64,000 bases of DNA, from positions 3,472,001-3,536,000 of the forward strand of contig NZ_CP102332.1 of the NCBI RefSeq assembly GCF_024600715.1. Direction: 5' to 3'. The notes beneath the pieces are model-generated. The model was not told the origin of the DNA. It worked only from the letters and a program-made list of their open reading frames with translations, and searched no databases. Shown one piece after another: positions 8,301 through 14,341 of this stretch. The DNA is from Streptomyces changanensis (lineage in GTDB: Bacteria > Actinomycetota > Actinomycetes > Streptomycetales > Streptomycetaceae). Positions within the stretch are counted from its first letter, which is position 1. Each line of letters opens with the position of its first letter. A program made the translations under genes and the position numbers.

Positions 8301-9306
8301 GTCCGCGCAGCGAGTCGCCGAGCACGGCCGTCAGCTGGGCGTGCCGCGCGGTGAGCGCCTCGTGCCGCCGGTCCGCCTCGGCGAGCCGCTCCTCGAGCGC
8401 CGCGACCTCCGCCGCGTGCCGCTCGGCGACCGCGGCGGCCTCCGTCTCGTGCTTCTCCGTGAGCGCGGCCATCTCGGCGGCGTGCTCCTCGGTGAGCTGC
8501 TCGTACGGCCGCCGGTCGGCGAAGGTCATCACGGCGCCGACGAGCTGGTCCCCGTCCCGTACCGGCGCGGTCGTCAGGTCCACCGGCACGGAGGACCCGT
8601 CCTTCGCCCACACCACCTGGCCCCGCACGCGGTGCTTGCGTCCGGAGCGCAGCGTGTCGGCGAGCGGCGACTCGTCGTACGGGAAGGGCTCCCCGTCGGC
8701 CCGGGAGTGCAGCATCAGCGGGTGCAGCTCGCGGCCGCCCAGGTCGCTGGCGCGCCAGCCGAGGATCTGGGCGGCGGCGGGGTTGACGAGGACGATGCGG
8801 CCGTCCGTGTCGGTGCCGACCACGCCCTCCGACGCGGCGCGCAGGATCATCTCGGTCTGCCGCTGCGAGCGGGCGAGCTCGGCCTCGGTGTCGAGGGCCC
8901 CGGAGAGGTCCCGCACGACGATCATCAGCAGTTCGTCGCCGCTGTAGCCGCCGCCGTACGCGTCGTACGCCTCGCGGCCGTCCTCCAAGCCGGCGCTGGT
9001 GACCTCGACGGGGAACTCGTCGCCGTCCGTCCGGCGGGCCACCATGCGCGTGGGCTTCGTCCGACCGAGGGGATCGGCCGCTTCCGGCCGCCGCATGGAA
9101 CCGGGGATGAGCCGGGAGTCGAACGAGGGCAACAGGTCCAGCAGGCCCCGGCCGACGAGCGCCGTGCCGGGCGTCTCGAACATCTCCAGGGCGATGGTGT
9201 TGGCGTTGACGACCGTGCCGTTGGTGTTGACGAGGACGAGCCCGTCCGGCAGGGCGTCGAGTATGGCTGCGAGGCGAGCAGCGCCTCGGGATGGCCTGCT
9301 GCTCAC
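5350..9306 (-). CDS. Large PAS-PAS/histidine-kinase-like/receiver-like signalling protein, apparently degenerate
   Basis: This is a 1318-residue soluble protein starting at GTG 9306, with GGAGG nine bases upstream. Residues 10-135 and 145-265 are PAS domains (ILDALPDGLVLVNTNGTVVNAN; ILRAASEGVVGTDTDGRIVLVN). Residues 268-325 form a coiled coil of AE/H heptads. Residues 322-375 resemble the kinase dimerisation helix, and 400-532 resemble a HATPase fold. Residues 535-1095 are a Pro/Ala/Gly linker punctuated by repeated GRRR(A/K) patches. About 1100-1318 holds two receiver-like folds. The H-box reads D331-SLRGPL instead of H-ELRTPL, and no N-box or G-boxes are convincing. The last receiver keeps an Asp (D1244, VVMDLM) but lacks the acidic pair (IEEH) and the conserved Lys. 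It may be a scaffold or sensor that no longer phosphotransfers. Confidence 0.8.
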   Translation of the reverse strand: MSSRPSRGAARLAAILDALPDGLVLVNTNGTVVNANTIALEMFETPGTALVGRGLLDLLPSFDSRLIPGSMRRPEAADPLGRTKPTRMVARRTDGDEFPVEVTSAGLEDGREAYDAYGGGYSGDELLMIVVRDLSGALDTEAELARSQRQTEMILRAASEGVVGTDTDGRIVLVNPAAAQILGWRASDLGGRELHPLMLHSRADGEPFPYDESPLADTLRSGRKHRVRGQVVWAKDGSSVPVDLTTAPVRDGDQLVGAVMTFADRRPYEQLTEEHAAEMAALTEKHETEAAAVAERHAAEVAALEERLAEADRRHEALTARHAQLTAVLGDSLRGPLMELRRELGTLAADPAGQLWPEANQILHHLAAGYARMTTLVDNVLGFQRLDVGEEELRKELVLLDAVVASGIEGAVELIGPGRVQFAVHAPPIEAEVDGVRLSTALAHLVADVAGVDSTGKARVVADGGYAGSTIVVAAAQRGDVVRIEVRGPYAGGDPVHEPIVRGIVRAHGGVLQTHDVPGTTGGAYVLEVPLGEGGGAVPTAERADGAAPGAEVGTAGGGGAEGTEGAGAVAVPEAGAGGAAVVPAQGSGGIGRRRARRASTDSFLDSPVHAEDPVAAGPTGRRRAAPGTGGGTGEQQLIPAQDAGAAEPTGRRRGRPSPAESPAPSAAPALPPAEGSVVTAAESAQARPAALGDTVPPQGVAPTGEAVPAGRRARRALAAGQERAAAPEGAARSAFALPPAEADRVQPQGQARALPQAQGLPPGAQPVATAHARPVAPAVAVASGVPVAPVDEGRHDAVRSVPGADHTPPLPHPLPIPPGATPPPGAPLAPGTTVVPPGGVVPPGGVVPPGGVAGTGAAPAEAASGPVPPVAPATVPPAGATPDAAPVPPGAPTAPGDAGAVPQATPTGRRRAVTAPDAPAAPGSATPAAGTPAAGTPAVPPGDATTSTQGRAFSVRTLGQGVPFAQPATAPQPQTPAQGTGSGRRRKLATPPETDPQPTTDATAPAALPGQQPPVQQPAAPQPPAQQRLAAPATEGRAYEIGAPDEGADEGPEPLDGPGGAVEVANQPPPRPVDDELPPEPLDNPRRLLVWPAPDVATQQALSDRGYRPVIVHSREEVDAQIAAFPAALFVDPLTGPITRTALQSLRQAAVAAEVPVLLAAGLGQATREAAYGADPAVLLKALAPRDSDQHPSRVLLIEEHDEIAHALAAALERRGMQVQRAAADTDAVALATRLRPNLVVMDLMQVRRRRAGIIDWLRANGHLNRTPLVVYTSAGLDAAELPKLASGETVLFLAERSTSAEVQSRIVDLLAKIGTN

Positions 9307-9462
9307 GACGCGCTTCCTCCCACTGACCTACTGCCGCTTACGGGAGGGAGTCTAAGGGCTGGGGGTGCACGCGCGACGGCGGATGAGGGGGAGCTCTGAG
9401 CAAGGTTGTGTGCGCATGGCGTACGCCCCCGGCCCGTTCGTCCTGGTGAGCGCGGCGTGGCG

Positions 9463-9909
9463 CTACGACCGCGCCTGCGGCAGGACCGGCTGCATGTTCT
9501 CCCAGCGGGCGATCTCGCAGCCGTTGGTCCGCGCGAATTCGGCCTCGACCGGCCGGCCGTGCCAGGTCCCCTCGACCCGGGCCGTGGCGGGGCCGCCGTG
9601 CTGCTGGGTGCACATCCGGTCCTGCGGCACCGGGCTGAACGGGTCCTGGCCGTCCTGCGACAGCTCCGCCAGCCGTTCGCAGGCGCGCTGGGCGCGCGGG
9701 TGGGTACCGGTGCCCCGGTCGCCGTCACACTCCAGCTTGAACGTGCCGTCGGCCGTCGGGTTGCCGGACCGCTCGACGGTGATCGTCAGGGAGTCGGGCG
9801 CGCCCAGCAGCGACGGCAGCGGGGGCAGCGGCGCGGCCACGGCGAGGGGGGTGGCGACGCCGAGGGCGGCGAGGGAGGCGGCGGAGGTGAGGACGAGACG
9901 GCGCAGCAT
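9463..9909 (-). CDS. Streptomyces subtilisin inhibitor (SSI) family secreted protease inhibitor
   Basis: The 148-residue product has a signal peptide (MLRRLVLTSAASLAALGVATPLAVA, cut near residue 25) and a mature SSI fold of about 115 residues. Matching segments are LTITVERSGNPTADGTFKLECDGDRGTGTHP, ACERL..., and PVPQDRMCTQQHGGPATARVEGTWHGRPVEAEFARTNGCEIARW (quoted in parts). The cysteine pairs are C-D-G/A-C-E-R and M-C-T/N-G-C, as in SSI. The reactive-site region around PVPQDRMCT differs from classical SSI (M-C-P-M-V-Y lies nearby in the family), so target specificity is open. The start is ATG 9909 with CTGGAG five bases upstream. Extracellular inhibitors of this kind restrain subtilisin-like and trypsin-like proteases during development. 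Confidence 0.88.
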   Translation of the reverse strand: MLRRLVLTSAASLAALGVATPLAVAAPLPPLPSLLGAPDSLTITVERSGNPTADGTFKLECDGDRGTGTHPRAQRACERLAELSQDGQDPFSPVPQDRMCTQQHGGPATARVEGTWHGRPVEAEFARTNGCEIARWENMQPVLPQARS

Positions 9910-10113
9910 GCGTACTCCAGGACGCTCGGGAACCATGAGGGGCACCGGTGGGGCCCGGCCCCACCTCTCTAACGCTGCACCGCCCTCCGCGTTGCGCAAC
10001 CGTAAGCCTTTGCCCCGCGCCCCTCGCGCCTAGTACCGTTGTCACCGATTGGTGGCGCGGCCCTGGGCTGTGTCATCATCTGCACGCACCTCACGCGCGA
10101 GCACGGGTGCAGT

Positions 10114-10204
10114 GGAGGCGTCGCCTAGTCCGGTCTATGGCGCCGCACTGCTAATGCGGTTTGGGTCTTAAAGCCCATCGAGGGTTCAAATCCCTCCGCC
10201 TCCG
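10114..10204 (+). tRNA. tRNA-Ser(GCT)
   Basis: The acceptor stem GGAGGCG (10114-10120) pairs with CGCCTCC (10197-10203), and the discriminator is G10204. The anticodon arm is CCGCA-CTGCTAA-TGCGG, giving anticodon GCT (reads AGC/AGU). A long variable arm is present, as expected for tRNA-Ser, and the T arm is GAGGG-TTCAAAT-CCCTC. CCA is not fully encoded. Confidence 0.97.
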
Positions 10205-10211
10205 CCCCACG

Positions 10212-10239
10212 GAAGCCCCGGCCCCACGGCCGGGGCTTC
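10212..10239 (+). terminator. Terminator after tRNA-Ser
   Basis: A 12-bp perfect stem (10212-10223 with 10228-10239) with a CCAC loop begins eight bases after the tRNA. Confidence 0.85.
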
Positions 10240-10406
10240 TGCCGTTCCCGGCCCCGGATCCTCGCGCCGATGGGTGATTTGCCCAGGTCAAGGGTGGTTT
10301 GGCTAATGGATTTCGCGTCCCGGCGCAGGTCATGTAATGTTGTTCCCGCAACGCCGACCGGGCCGAAAAGCCCGGGAGGAAAGCCAGGGAGTAAGATCGC
10401 TGGCAG

Positions 10407-10479
10407 GCACTCGTAGCTTAACGGATAGAGCATCTGACTACGGATCAGAAGGTTGCAGGTTCGAATCCTGCCGAGTGCA
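10407..10479 (+). tRNA. tRNA-Arg(ACG)
   Basis: Acceptor GCACTCG (10407-10413) pairs with CGAGTGC (10472-10478), discriminator A10479. The anticodon arm TCTGA-CTACGGA-TCAGA gives anticodon ACG. This tRNA is the substrate of TadA, whose gene is also in the window (23210-23719): A34 is converted to inosine so that CGU, CGC and CGA can be read. A possible -10 (TGTAAT, 10333-10338) lies upstream. Confidence 0.97.
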
Positions 10480-10487
10480 CACAGATG

Positions 10488-10515
10488 AGGGGCCCCGGAG
10501 AAATCCGGGGCCTCT
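10488..10515 (+). terminator. Terminator after tRNA-Arg
   Basis: A stem of nine perfect pairs, extendable by a G-T wobble, closes a GAAA tetraloop (GGCCCCGGA-GAAA-TCCGGGGCC) and is followed by TCTT. It starts about 10 nt after the tRNA. Confidence 0.85.
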
Positions 10516-10702
10516 TGCGTTGCCGGGCCGTACAGCGGCGAAGTACAGCAACCAGGTTCAGCCGTTCGTGCCATCCACCGCCTGGGAGAGCCGGGTGGAC
10601 GCCGGTACGACGAGGAGCGCCGCCGGCCGCGTCGTCGGCACCGGCCGGTCCGTCGCCGTCACCCCCGGACGCCCCGGCGCGGGTCTCGCCCATCATGGCC
10701 GG

Positions 10703-11011
10703 GTGACGCACCTACCCACCGACGTACGGGCCGCCATCCGGTTCTTCGCCTTCTACCTGGCCAATGACACCCTCGACGTCGACCTGCTCGACGGGATCGA
10801 CTACCGGGACCGGGTGTTCCGGTTCGGGTCGGACCTGGAGATGGCCTTCGCCATCTTCACCAACGTCCTGGAGGTCGACGAGGAGGGCCGGACGCTCAAC
10901 GACGGCGAGGCTCAGTACCGGGTCGCCCAGTGGATCAGGATGCGGTGCGACCCCGACTACACGGCGGAACCGCCGTTCGAGGCGTGGGAGACCGAACTGC
11001 ACGGGCCCTGA
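10703..11011 (+). CDS. Conserved-looking small hypothetical protein
   Basis: I do not recognise this 102-residue protein. The chosen start is GTG 10703 (MTHLPTDVRAAIRFFAFYLAN). Upstream codons are low-complexity and run into the tRNA-Arg terminator. The product is acidic and soluble, with an alpha/beta composition. Aromatic-rich motifs (RFFAFYLAN, YRDRVFRFGSDLEMAFAIF) and a C-terminal W-ETELHGP suggest a compact folded domain. No Shine-Dalgarno is obvious at the GTG. Codon usage, with very high third-position GC, supports real coding. Confidence 0.6.
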   Translation: MTHLPTDVRAAIRFFAFYLANDTLDVDLLDGIDYRDRVFRFGSDLEMAFAIFTNVLEVDEEGRTLNDGEAQYRVAQWIRMRCDPDYTAEPPFEAWETELHGP

Positions 11012-11074
11012 GCGGGCCGCTCGCCTCCCCGCGGGCGGCCGGGCGGGCGGTGGGCGTGTGGGACAGTGGCCCGC

Positions 11075-11230
11075 ATGGTGCTGACCGCCGGCAACCGGCC
11101 CTTCCTCCCCGGTGCCCCGCCCGTGCTGCCGCTGCCGGGCGCCGCCGGCGCCATGGACGAGGCGGGCGCCCTCGGCCACCGAGACGGGGCGTCGGCGGGC
11201 GGGTTGTCGCCGGCATCCGGCGCGTCGTGA
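11075..11230 (+). CDS. Possible 51-residue leader ORF overlapping the DUF2797 start
   Basis: An ATG at 11075 opens a 51-codon frame (MVLTAGNRPFLPGAPPVLPLPG...). Its TGA (11228-11230) overlaps the GTG start of the next gene (11227-11229) in a GTGA arrangement typical of translational coupling. The peptide is Pro/Ala/Gly-rich with no recognisable domain and could be a chance frame. If translated it would serve to deliver ribosomes to the downstream start. Confidence 0.25.
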   Translation: MVLTAGNRPFLPGAPPVLPLPGAAGAMDEAGALGHRDGASAGGLSPASGAS

Positions 11231-12075
11231 GCGGCGGCTGGCGCTGCCGGGGCGTCCGGTGGGTCGCGGGCCGCCCCGTCTGGGCCTGGGAGGGTGGGCG
11301 GACCAGCCCGCTCACCCACGGGCGCGAGCTCGGCTTCCGCGTCACGGGGGAGCGCCGCTGCCCCGGAGCGCGCGGCAACCCCTGTCCCACCGGTGCCGTC
11401 GTCCCCGCCCGGAGCACCGGCGGCACGTGCCCCGAGTGCGCGCGGCTCGACCGGGCGCACTCCGTCGCCGCCGACACCGCCCTGGACGACCCGCGCGTCT
11501 TCCGTGTGTACCTCGCCTGGTTCGGCGGCGCGCTCCTCAAGGTCGGGATCACCGCCGAGGAGCGGGGCGACGCGCGCCTCCTCGAACAGGGGGCCGTCGC
11601 CTTCGCCTGGCTCGGGCGCGGGCCCCTGATGGCCGCCCGGCGCACCGAGGAGGTGCTGGGCGCCGCGCTCGGCGTGCCCGACCGGATCCCGTACGCGGCG
11701 AAGCGCCTGGCCCGGGTCGACCTGCCGGGACCCACCGCGAGGGCCGAGCGGATCGAACGCGCGTACCGCGACGCCCGCGCCGTCGGGGGATGGGCGGACA
11801 CCCTGGAGGCACTGCCCCTCGACGGGGTGCGCGACCACGTCGACGTCTTCGGGTTGCGGCACGTGGAGCGGGTCGACGGCGTCGTCGGACGCCTCGCCGG
11901 AGGCGGGGAGCTGCGCGGCACGGTGCTCGCCGTCGCGGGGCCCGACCTGCACCTGGAGCTGGACGACGGGCGGCAGGTCGTGCTCGACGGCCGGCTCGCC
12001 GCGGGGTGGGAGCTCGCCCGTGCGGAGGGCGGCACGACCCTGCCGGTCGAGGTGGTGCAACGCGGCCTGTTCTGA
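11227..12075 (+). CDS. DUF2797 domain protein
   Basis: The 282-residue protein (start GTG 11227, MSGGWRCRGVRW) matches the DUF2797 pattern. An N-terminal part has a four-cysteine cluster probably binding zinc (RCPGARGNPC ... GGTCPECARLD, residues about 40-75). Next comes YLAWFGGALLKVGIT, which resembles the short GIY-YIG-like strand-helix element of the family, then FEQGAV/RTEEVL helices, and a C-terminal all-beta domain (about 205-280). The function is unestablished. A nucleic-acid-related role is suggested only by the fold resemblance. It may be coupled to the small frame ending at 11230. Confidence 0.75.
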   Translation: MSGGWRCRGVRWVAGRPVWAWEGGRTSPLTHGRELGFRVTGERRCPGARGNPCPTGAVVPARSTGGTCPECARLDRAHSVAADTALDDPRVFRVYLAWFGGALLKVGITAEERGDARLLEQGAVAFAWLGRGPLMAARRTEEVLGAALGVPDRIPYAAKRLARVDLPGPTARAERIERAYRDARAVGGWADTLEALPLDGVRDHVDVFGLRHVERVDGVVGRLAGGGELRGTVLAVAGPDLHLELDDGRQVVLDGRLAAGWELARAEGGTTLPVEVVQRGLF

Positions 12076-12239
12076 CCGCGCGGCGGCGCCGCATCCGGTG
12101 GCGGGCGGGTGCCGGGCCGGTGGGGCGATGCGGGGCCGTGGAGCGATGCGGGGCCGGTGGCGGGGAGCCGGGTGGGTAGTGATGCCGGTGGTGACACGAC
12201 GCGCTGCGGGCGGGACGCGCCACGCGGGAAGGCGGGCGG

Positions 12240-13334
12240 GTGGGCGACATGGACGGACCGGGTGGCCGGGCGGCCGGCGGCACGGGCAGGACGGTCGGGG
12301 CGGACGGGACGCCGCGGGACGCGCGACACGGCGGAGGCGGCGGAGGCGGTGGGGGCGGGGAGGCAGCGGCCGTACGGGCGGTCGCCCGCCGGCTCGGACT
12401 GCCCGGACTCCTCGACGTGCACACGCACTTCATGCCCGACCGCGTCCTGCGCAAGGTGTGGGCCTACTTCGACGGCGTCGAGGACCTGACCGGCGTCGCC
12501 TGGCCGATCACCTACCGCGAGGAGGAGGACCGGCGCGTCGACCTGCTGCGCCGGTTCGGGGTGCTGCGGTTCACGTCGATGGTCTACCCGCACAAGGCCG
12601 GCATGGCCCGGTGGCTCAACGACTGGGCGGCGGGGTTCGCCACGCGGGTGCCGGAGTGCCTGTGCACGGGGACGCTCTACCCGGAGGACGGCGTCGGGCG
12701 GTACGTCACCGAGCACCTCGCGCGCGGGGCGCGGGTGTTCAAGGTGCACCTCCAGGTCGGCGACTTCGACCCGAACGACCCGCTCCTCGACCCGGCCTGG
12801 GGCGCCCTCGCCGACGCGCGCGTACCGGTCGTCGTCCACTGCGGCTCCGGCCCCACGCCCGGCGCCCACACGGGCCCGGGCCCCGTCGGGAGGCTGCTCG
12901 CCCGGTACCCGCGGCTGCGGCTGGTCGTCGCGCACATGGGCATGCCCGAGTACGCCGACTTCCTCGACCTCGCCGAGCGGTACGACGAGGTGCGGCTCGA
13001 CACCACGATGGTCTTCACCGACTTCTCCGAGCGCCTCGCGCCCTTCCCCCGCCAGGAGCACGGCCGGCTCCTCGCCCTCGGCGACCGCGTCCTGCTCGGC
13101 AGCGACTTCCCCAACATCCCCTACGGCTACCTCCACCAGCTGGAGGCCCTGGAACGGCTCGGACTCGGGGACGACTGGCTGCGGGGCGTGCTCCACGGGA
13201 ACGCCGCCGCCCTCTTCGCCGACGCGGGGACGGGTGCCGACCCGGGGACGGGTGCCGACCCGGGCACGGGAGCGGCGGGGACGGGCACGGCGGGGACGGG
13301 TATGGATTCTCAGGGAATTCACAGGAACGCGTAA
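12240..13334 (+). CDS. Amidohydrolase-family (TIM-barrel, metal-dependent) hydrolase
   Basis: The core runs from about residue 55 to 330. LLDVHTHFMP carries the HxH metal ligands on strand 1. VFKVHLQVGDFDPND, VPVVVHCGSG and LRLVVAHMGMPEYADF supply the strand 5 and 6 histidines, and VLLGSDFPNIPYGY gives the strand 8 Asp. This is the amidohydrolase-2 (ACMSD/decarboxylase-like) subgroup, so hydrolysis or decarboxylation of a small carboxylate is likely, but the substrate is unknown. The start is uncertain: GTG 12240 gives 364 residues with a 50-residue Gly-rich preface, and ATG 12249 follows. The last 30 residues (GADPGTGADPGTGAAGTG...) are a low-complexity tail encoded by repeated GGGACGGGTGCCGACCC. 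Confidence 0.8.
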   Translation: MGDMDGPGGRAAGGTGRTVGADGTPRDARHGGGGGGGGGGEAAAVRAVARRLGLPGLLDVHTHFMPDRVLRKVWAYFDGVEDLTGVAWPITYREEEDRRVDLLRRFGVLRFTSMVYPHKAGMARWLNDWAAGFATRVPECLCTGTLYPEDGVGRYVTEHLARGARVFKVHLQVGDFDPNDPLLDPAWGALADARVPVVVHCGSGPTPGAHTGPGPVGRLLARYPRLRLVVAHMGMPEYADFLDLAERYDEVRLDTTMVFTDFSERLAPFPRQEHGRLLALGDRVLLGSDFPNIPYGYLHQLEALERLGLGDDWLRGVLHGNAAALFADAGTGADPGTGADPGTGAAGTGTAGTGMDSQGIHRNA

Positions 13335-13347
13335 GCCGCCTCTCAGG
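13308..13347 (+). promoter_or_regulatory. Phased direct repeats upstream of the OmpR-type regulator
   Basis: TCTCAGG at 13308, TCACAGG at 13319 and TCTCAGG at 13341 are separated by 11 and 22 bp, so all fall on the same helical face. A degenerate copy may fill the 13330 position. Tandem 7-bp repeats at 11-bp spacing are the classic binding pattern of OmpR/PhoB-type winged-helix dimers. The array starts 61 bp before the ATG of such a regulator (13369) and overlaps the end of the amidohydrolase gene. Autoregulation is the simplest inference. Confidence 0.65.
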
Positions 13348-13368
13348 GCGCCGCCGCAGCGTGGTGCC

Positions 13369-14112
13369 ATGACCGCCTCCCCCTCCCCCCTTCGGACCCG
13401 CGCCGGGACGCGCCGCCCCGACAGCGGTCCCGTCCGCGTTCTCGTCGTCGGCGCCGAGCCGTCACTGTCGGAACTGCTGTTCCTCGCCCTCCGCCACGAG
13501 GGCTGGGAGGTCCGCAGCGCGGAGAACGGCGCCGAGGCCGTGCAGGCCGCGCGGGACTTCCGGCCCGACGCCGTCGTGCTCGACGTGAAGCTGCCCGACA
13601 CGGACGGGTTGAGCGTCCTGCAGCGGCTGCGGCGCGACCGCGCGGAGACGCCCGTGCTGTTCCTGACGGCGAAGGACTCCGTCGAGGACCGCGTCGCCGG
13701 GCTCACCGCCGGCGGAGACGACCACGTCACCAAGCCGTTCGGCCTGGAGGACGTCGTCGCGCGGCTGCGCGGCCTGGTCCGCCGCTCCGGCGCCGGCCTC
13801 GAACGCGGCGGGTCGCTGCTGGTCGTCGGCGACCTGACCCTCGACGAGGACAGCCACGAGGTGACGCGGGGCGGGCAGGGTATCCACCTCACCGCGACCG
13901 AGTTCGAACTGCTGCGCTTCCTCATGCGCAACCCACGGCGCGTGCTCAGCAAGGCACAGATCCTCGACCGCGTGTGGTCCTACGACTTCCGCGGCCAGGC
14001 GAACGTCGTCGAGCTGTACGTCTCCTACCTCCGCCGCAAGATCGACGCCGGTCGTACGCCGATGATCCACACCCGGCGGGGAGCCGGTTACCTGATCAAA
14101 CCCGGCGAGTGA
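13369..14112 (+). CDS. OmpR/PhoB-family response regulator, orphan, atypical acidic pocket
   Basis: The 247-residue protein has a receiver (about residues 22-140) and a winged-helix effector (about 155-245: HLTATEFELLRFLMRNPRRVLSKAQILDRVW; NVVELYVSYLRRKID; TRRGAGYLI, quoted in parts). D72 in VVLDVKLP is the expected phosphorylation site, with LTAK Thr and TKPF Lys conserved. The acidic Mg-binding pair that normally reads D/E-D after the first strand is replaced by G28-A29 (VLVVGAEPS). No histidine kinase is adjacent. Phosphorylation-independent or unusual activation is therefore possible. The ATG has no clear Shine-Dalgarno and CAGCGT lies eight bases upstream. Confidence 0.88.
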   Translation: MTASPSPLRTRAGTRRPDSGPVRVLVVGAEPSLSELLFLALRHEGWEVRSAENGAEAVQAARDFRPDAVVLDVKLPDTDGLSVLQRLRRDRAETPVLFLTAKDSVEDRVAGLTAGGDDHVTKPFGLEDVVARLRGLVRRSGAGLERGGSLLVVGDLTLDEDSHEVTRGGQGIHLTATEFELLRFLMRNPRRVLSKAQILDRVWSYDFRGQANVVELYVSYLRRKIDAGRTPMIHTRRGAGYLIKPGE

Positions 14113-14131
14113 CGGCCCGGTTGCCGGGCCG
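14113..14131 (+). terminator. Hairpin after response regulator
   Basis: An 8-bp perfect stem (14113-14120 with 14124-14131) with a TTG loop follows immediately after the stop codon at 14112. Confidence 0.6.
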
Positions 14132-14240
14132 CCGGCCACCCGGCTCGCCGTGGAGGAGCCGGTCAGGCCGACGGACGGGCAACCAGCGGCACCCCCGTAC
14201 CGGCCGTCCCGCACACCCACCAGGCCCCCCGCGGCGCGAC

Positions 14241-14269
14241 CTGACGTGAAAGAGCCGGCCGAAGATAAT
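14241..14269 (+). promoter_or_regulatory. Sigma-70-type promoter of the MFS-TetR operon
   Basis: CTGACG (14241-14246), a 17-bp spacer and GATAAT (14264-14269) form a near-consensus vegetative promoter with transcription expected to start near 14276. The three repressor sites at 14273-14331 lie immediately downstream. Confidence 0.7.
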
Positions 14270-14272
14270 CAC

Positions 14273-14331
14273 TATACGGCGTAAGGGACTCTCCTTTACG
14301 GTGTAAGGCATCAACCTCTTACACCGTAAAG
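14273..14331 (+). promoter_or_regulatory. Triple TetR-type operator
   Basis: Three palindromes of the form TTAC-nnn-GTAA are centred at about 14279, 14301 and 14324, 22 and 23 bp apart. The first is slightly degenerate (ATACGGCGTAAG). The second and third are mirror images, so 14291-14307 (CTCCTTTACGGTGTAAG) and 14318-14334 also form a 17-bp perfect inverted repeat around a 10-bp spacer. They occupy the leader between promoter and start, and the last covers the Shine-Dalgarno AAAGGAG. The TetR protein encoded at 15880 is the obvious ligand-responsive repressor. Confidence 0.8.
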
Positions 14332-14341
14332 GAGCGCCTCC

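Noticed and set aside
5152..9399. A 1415-codon plus-strand frame covering the sensor-like gene
   Set aside because: Arg/Gly-rich translation without domains, while the minus strand gives clear PAS and receiver folds.
12240..13334. Frameshift or truncation at the repetitive 3' end of the amidohydrolase
   Set aside because: The barrel is complete through the strand-8 Asp. The repeats only extend a flexible tail.
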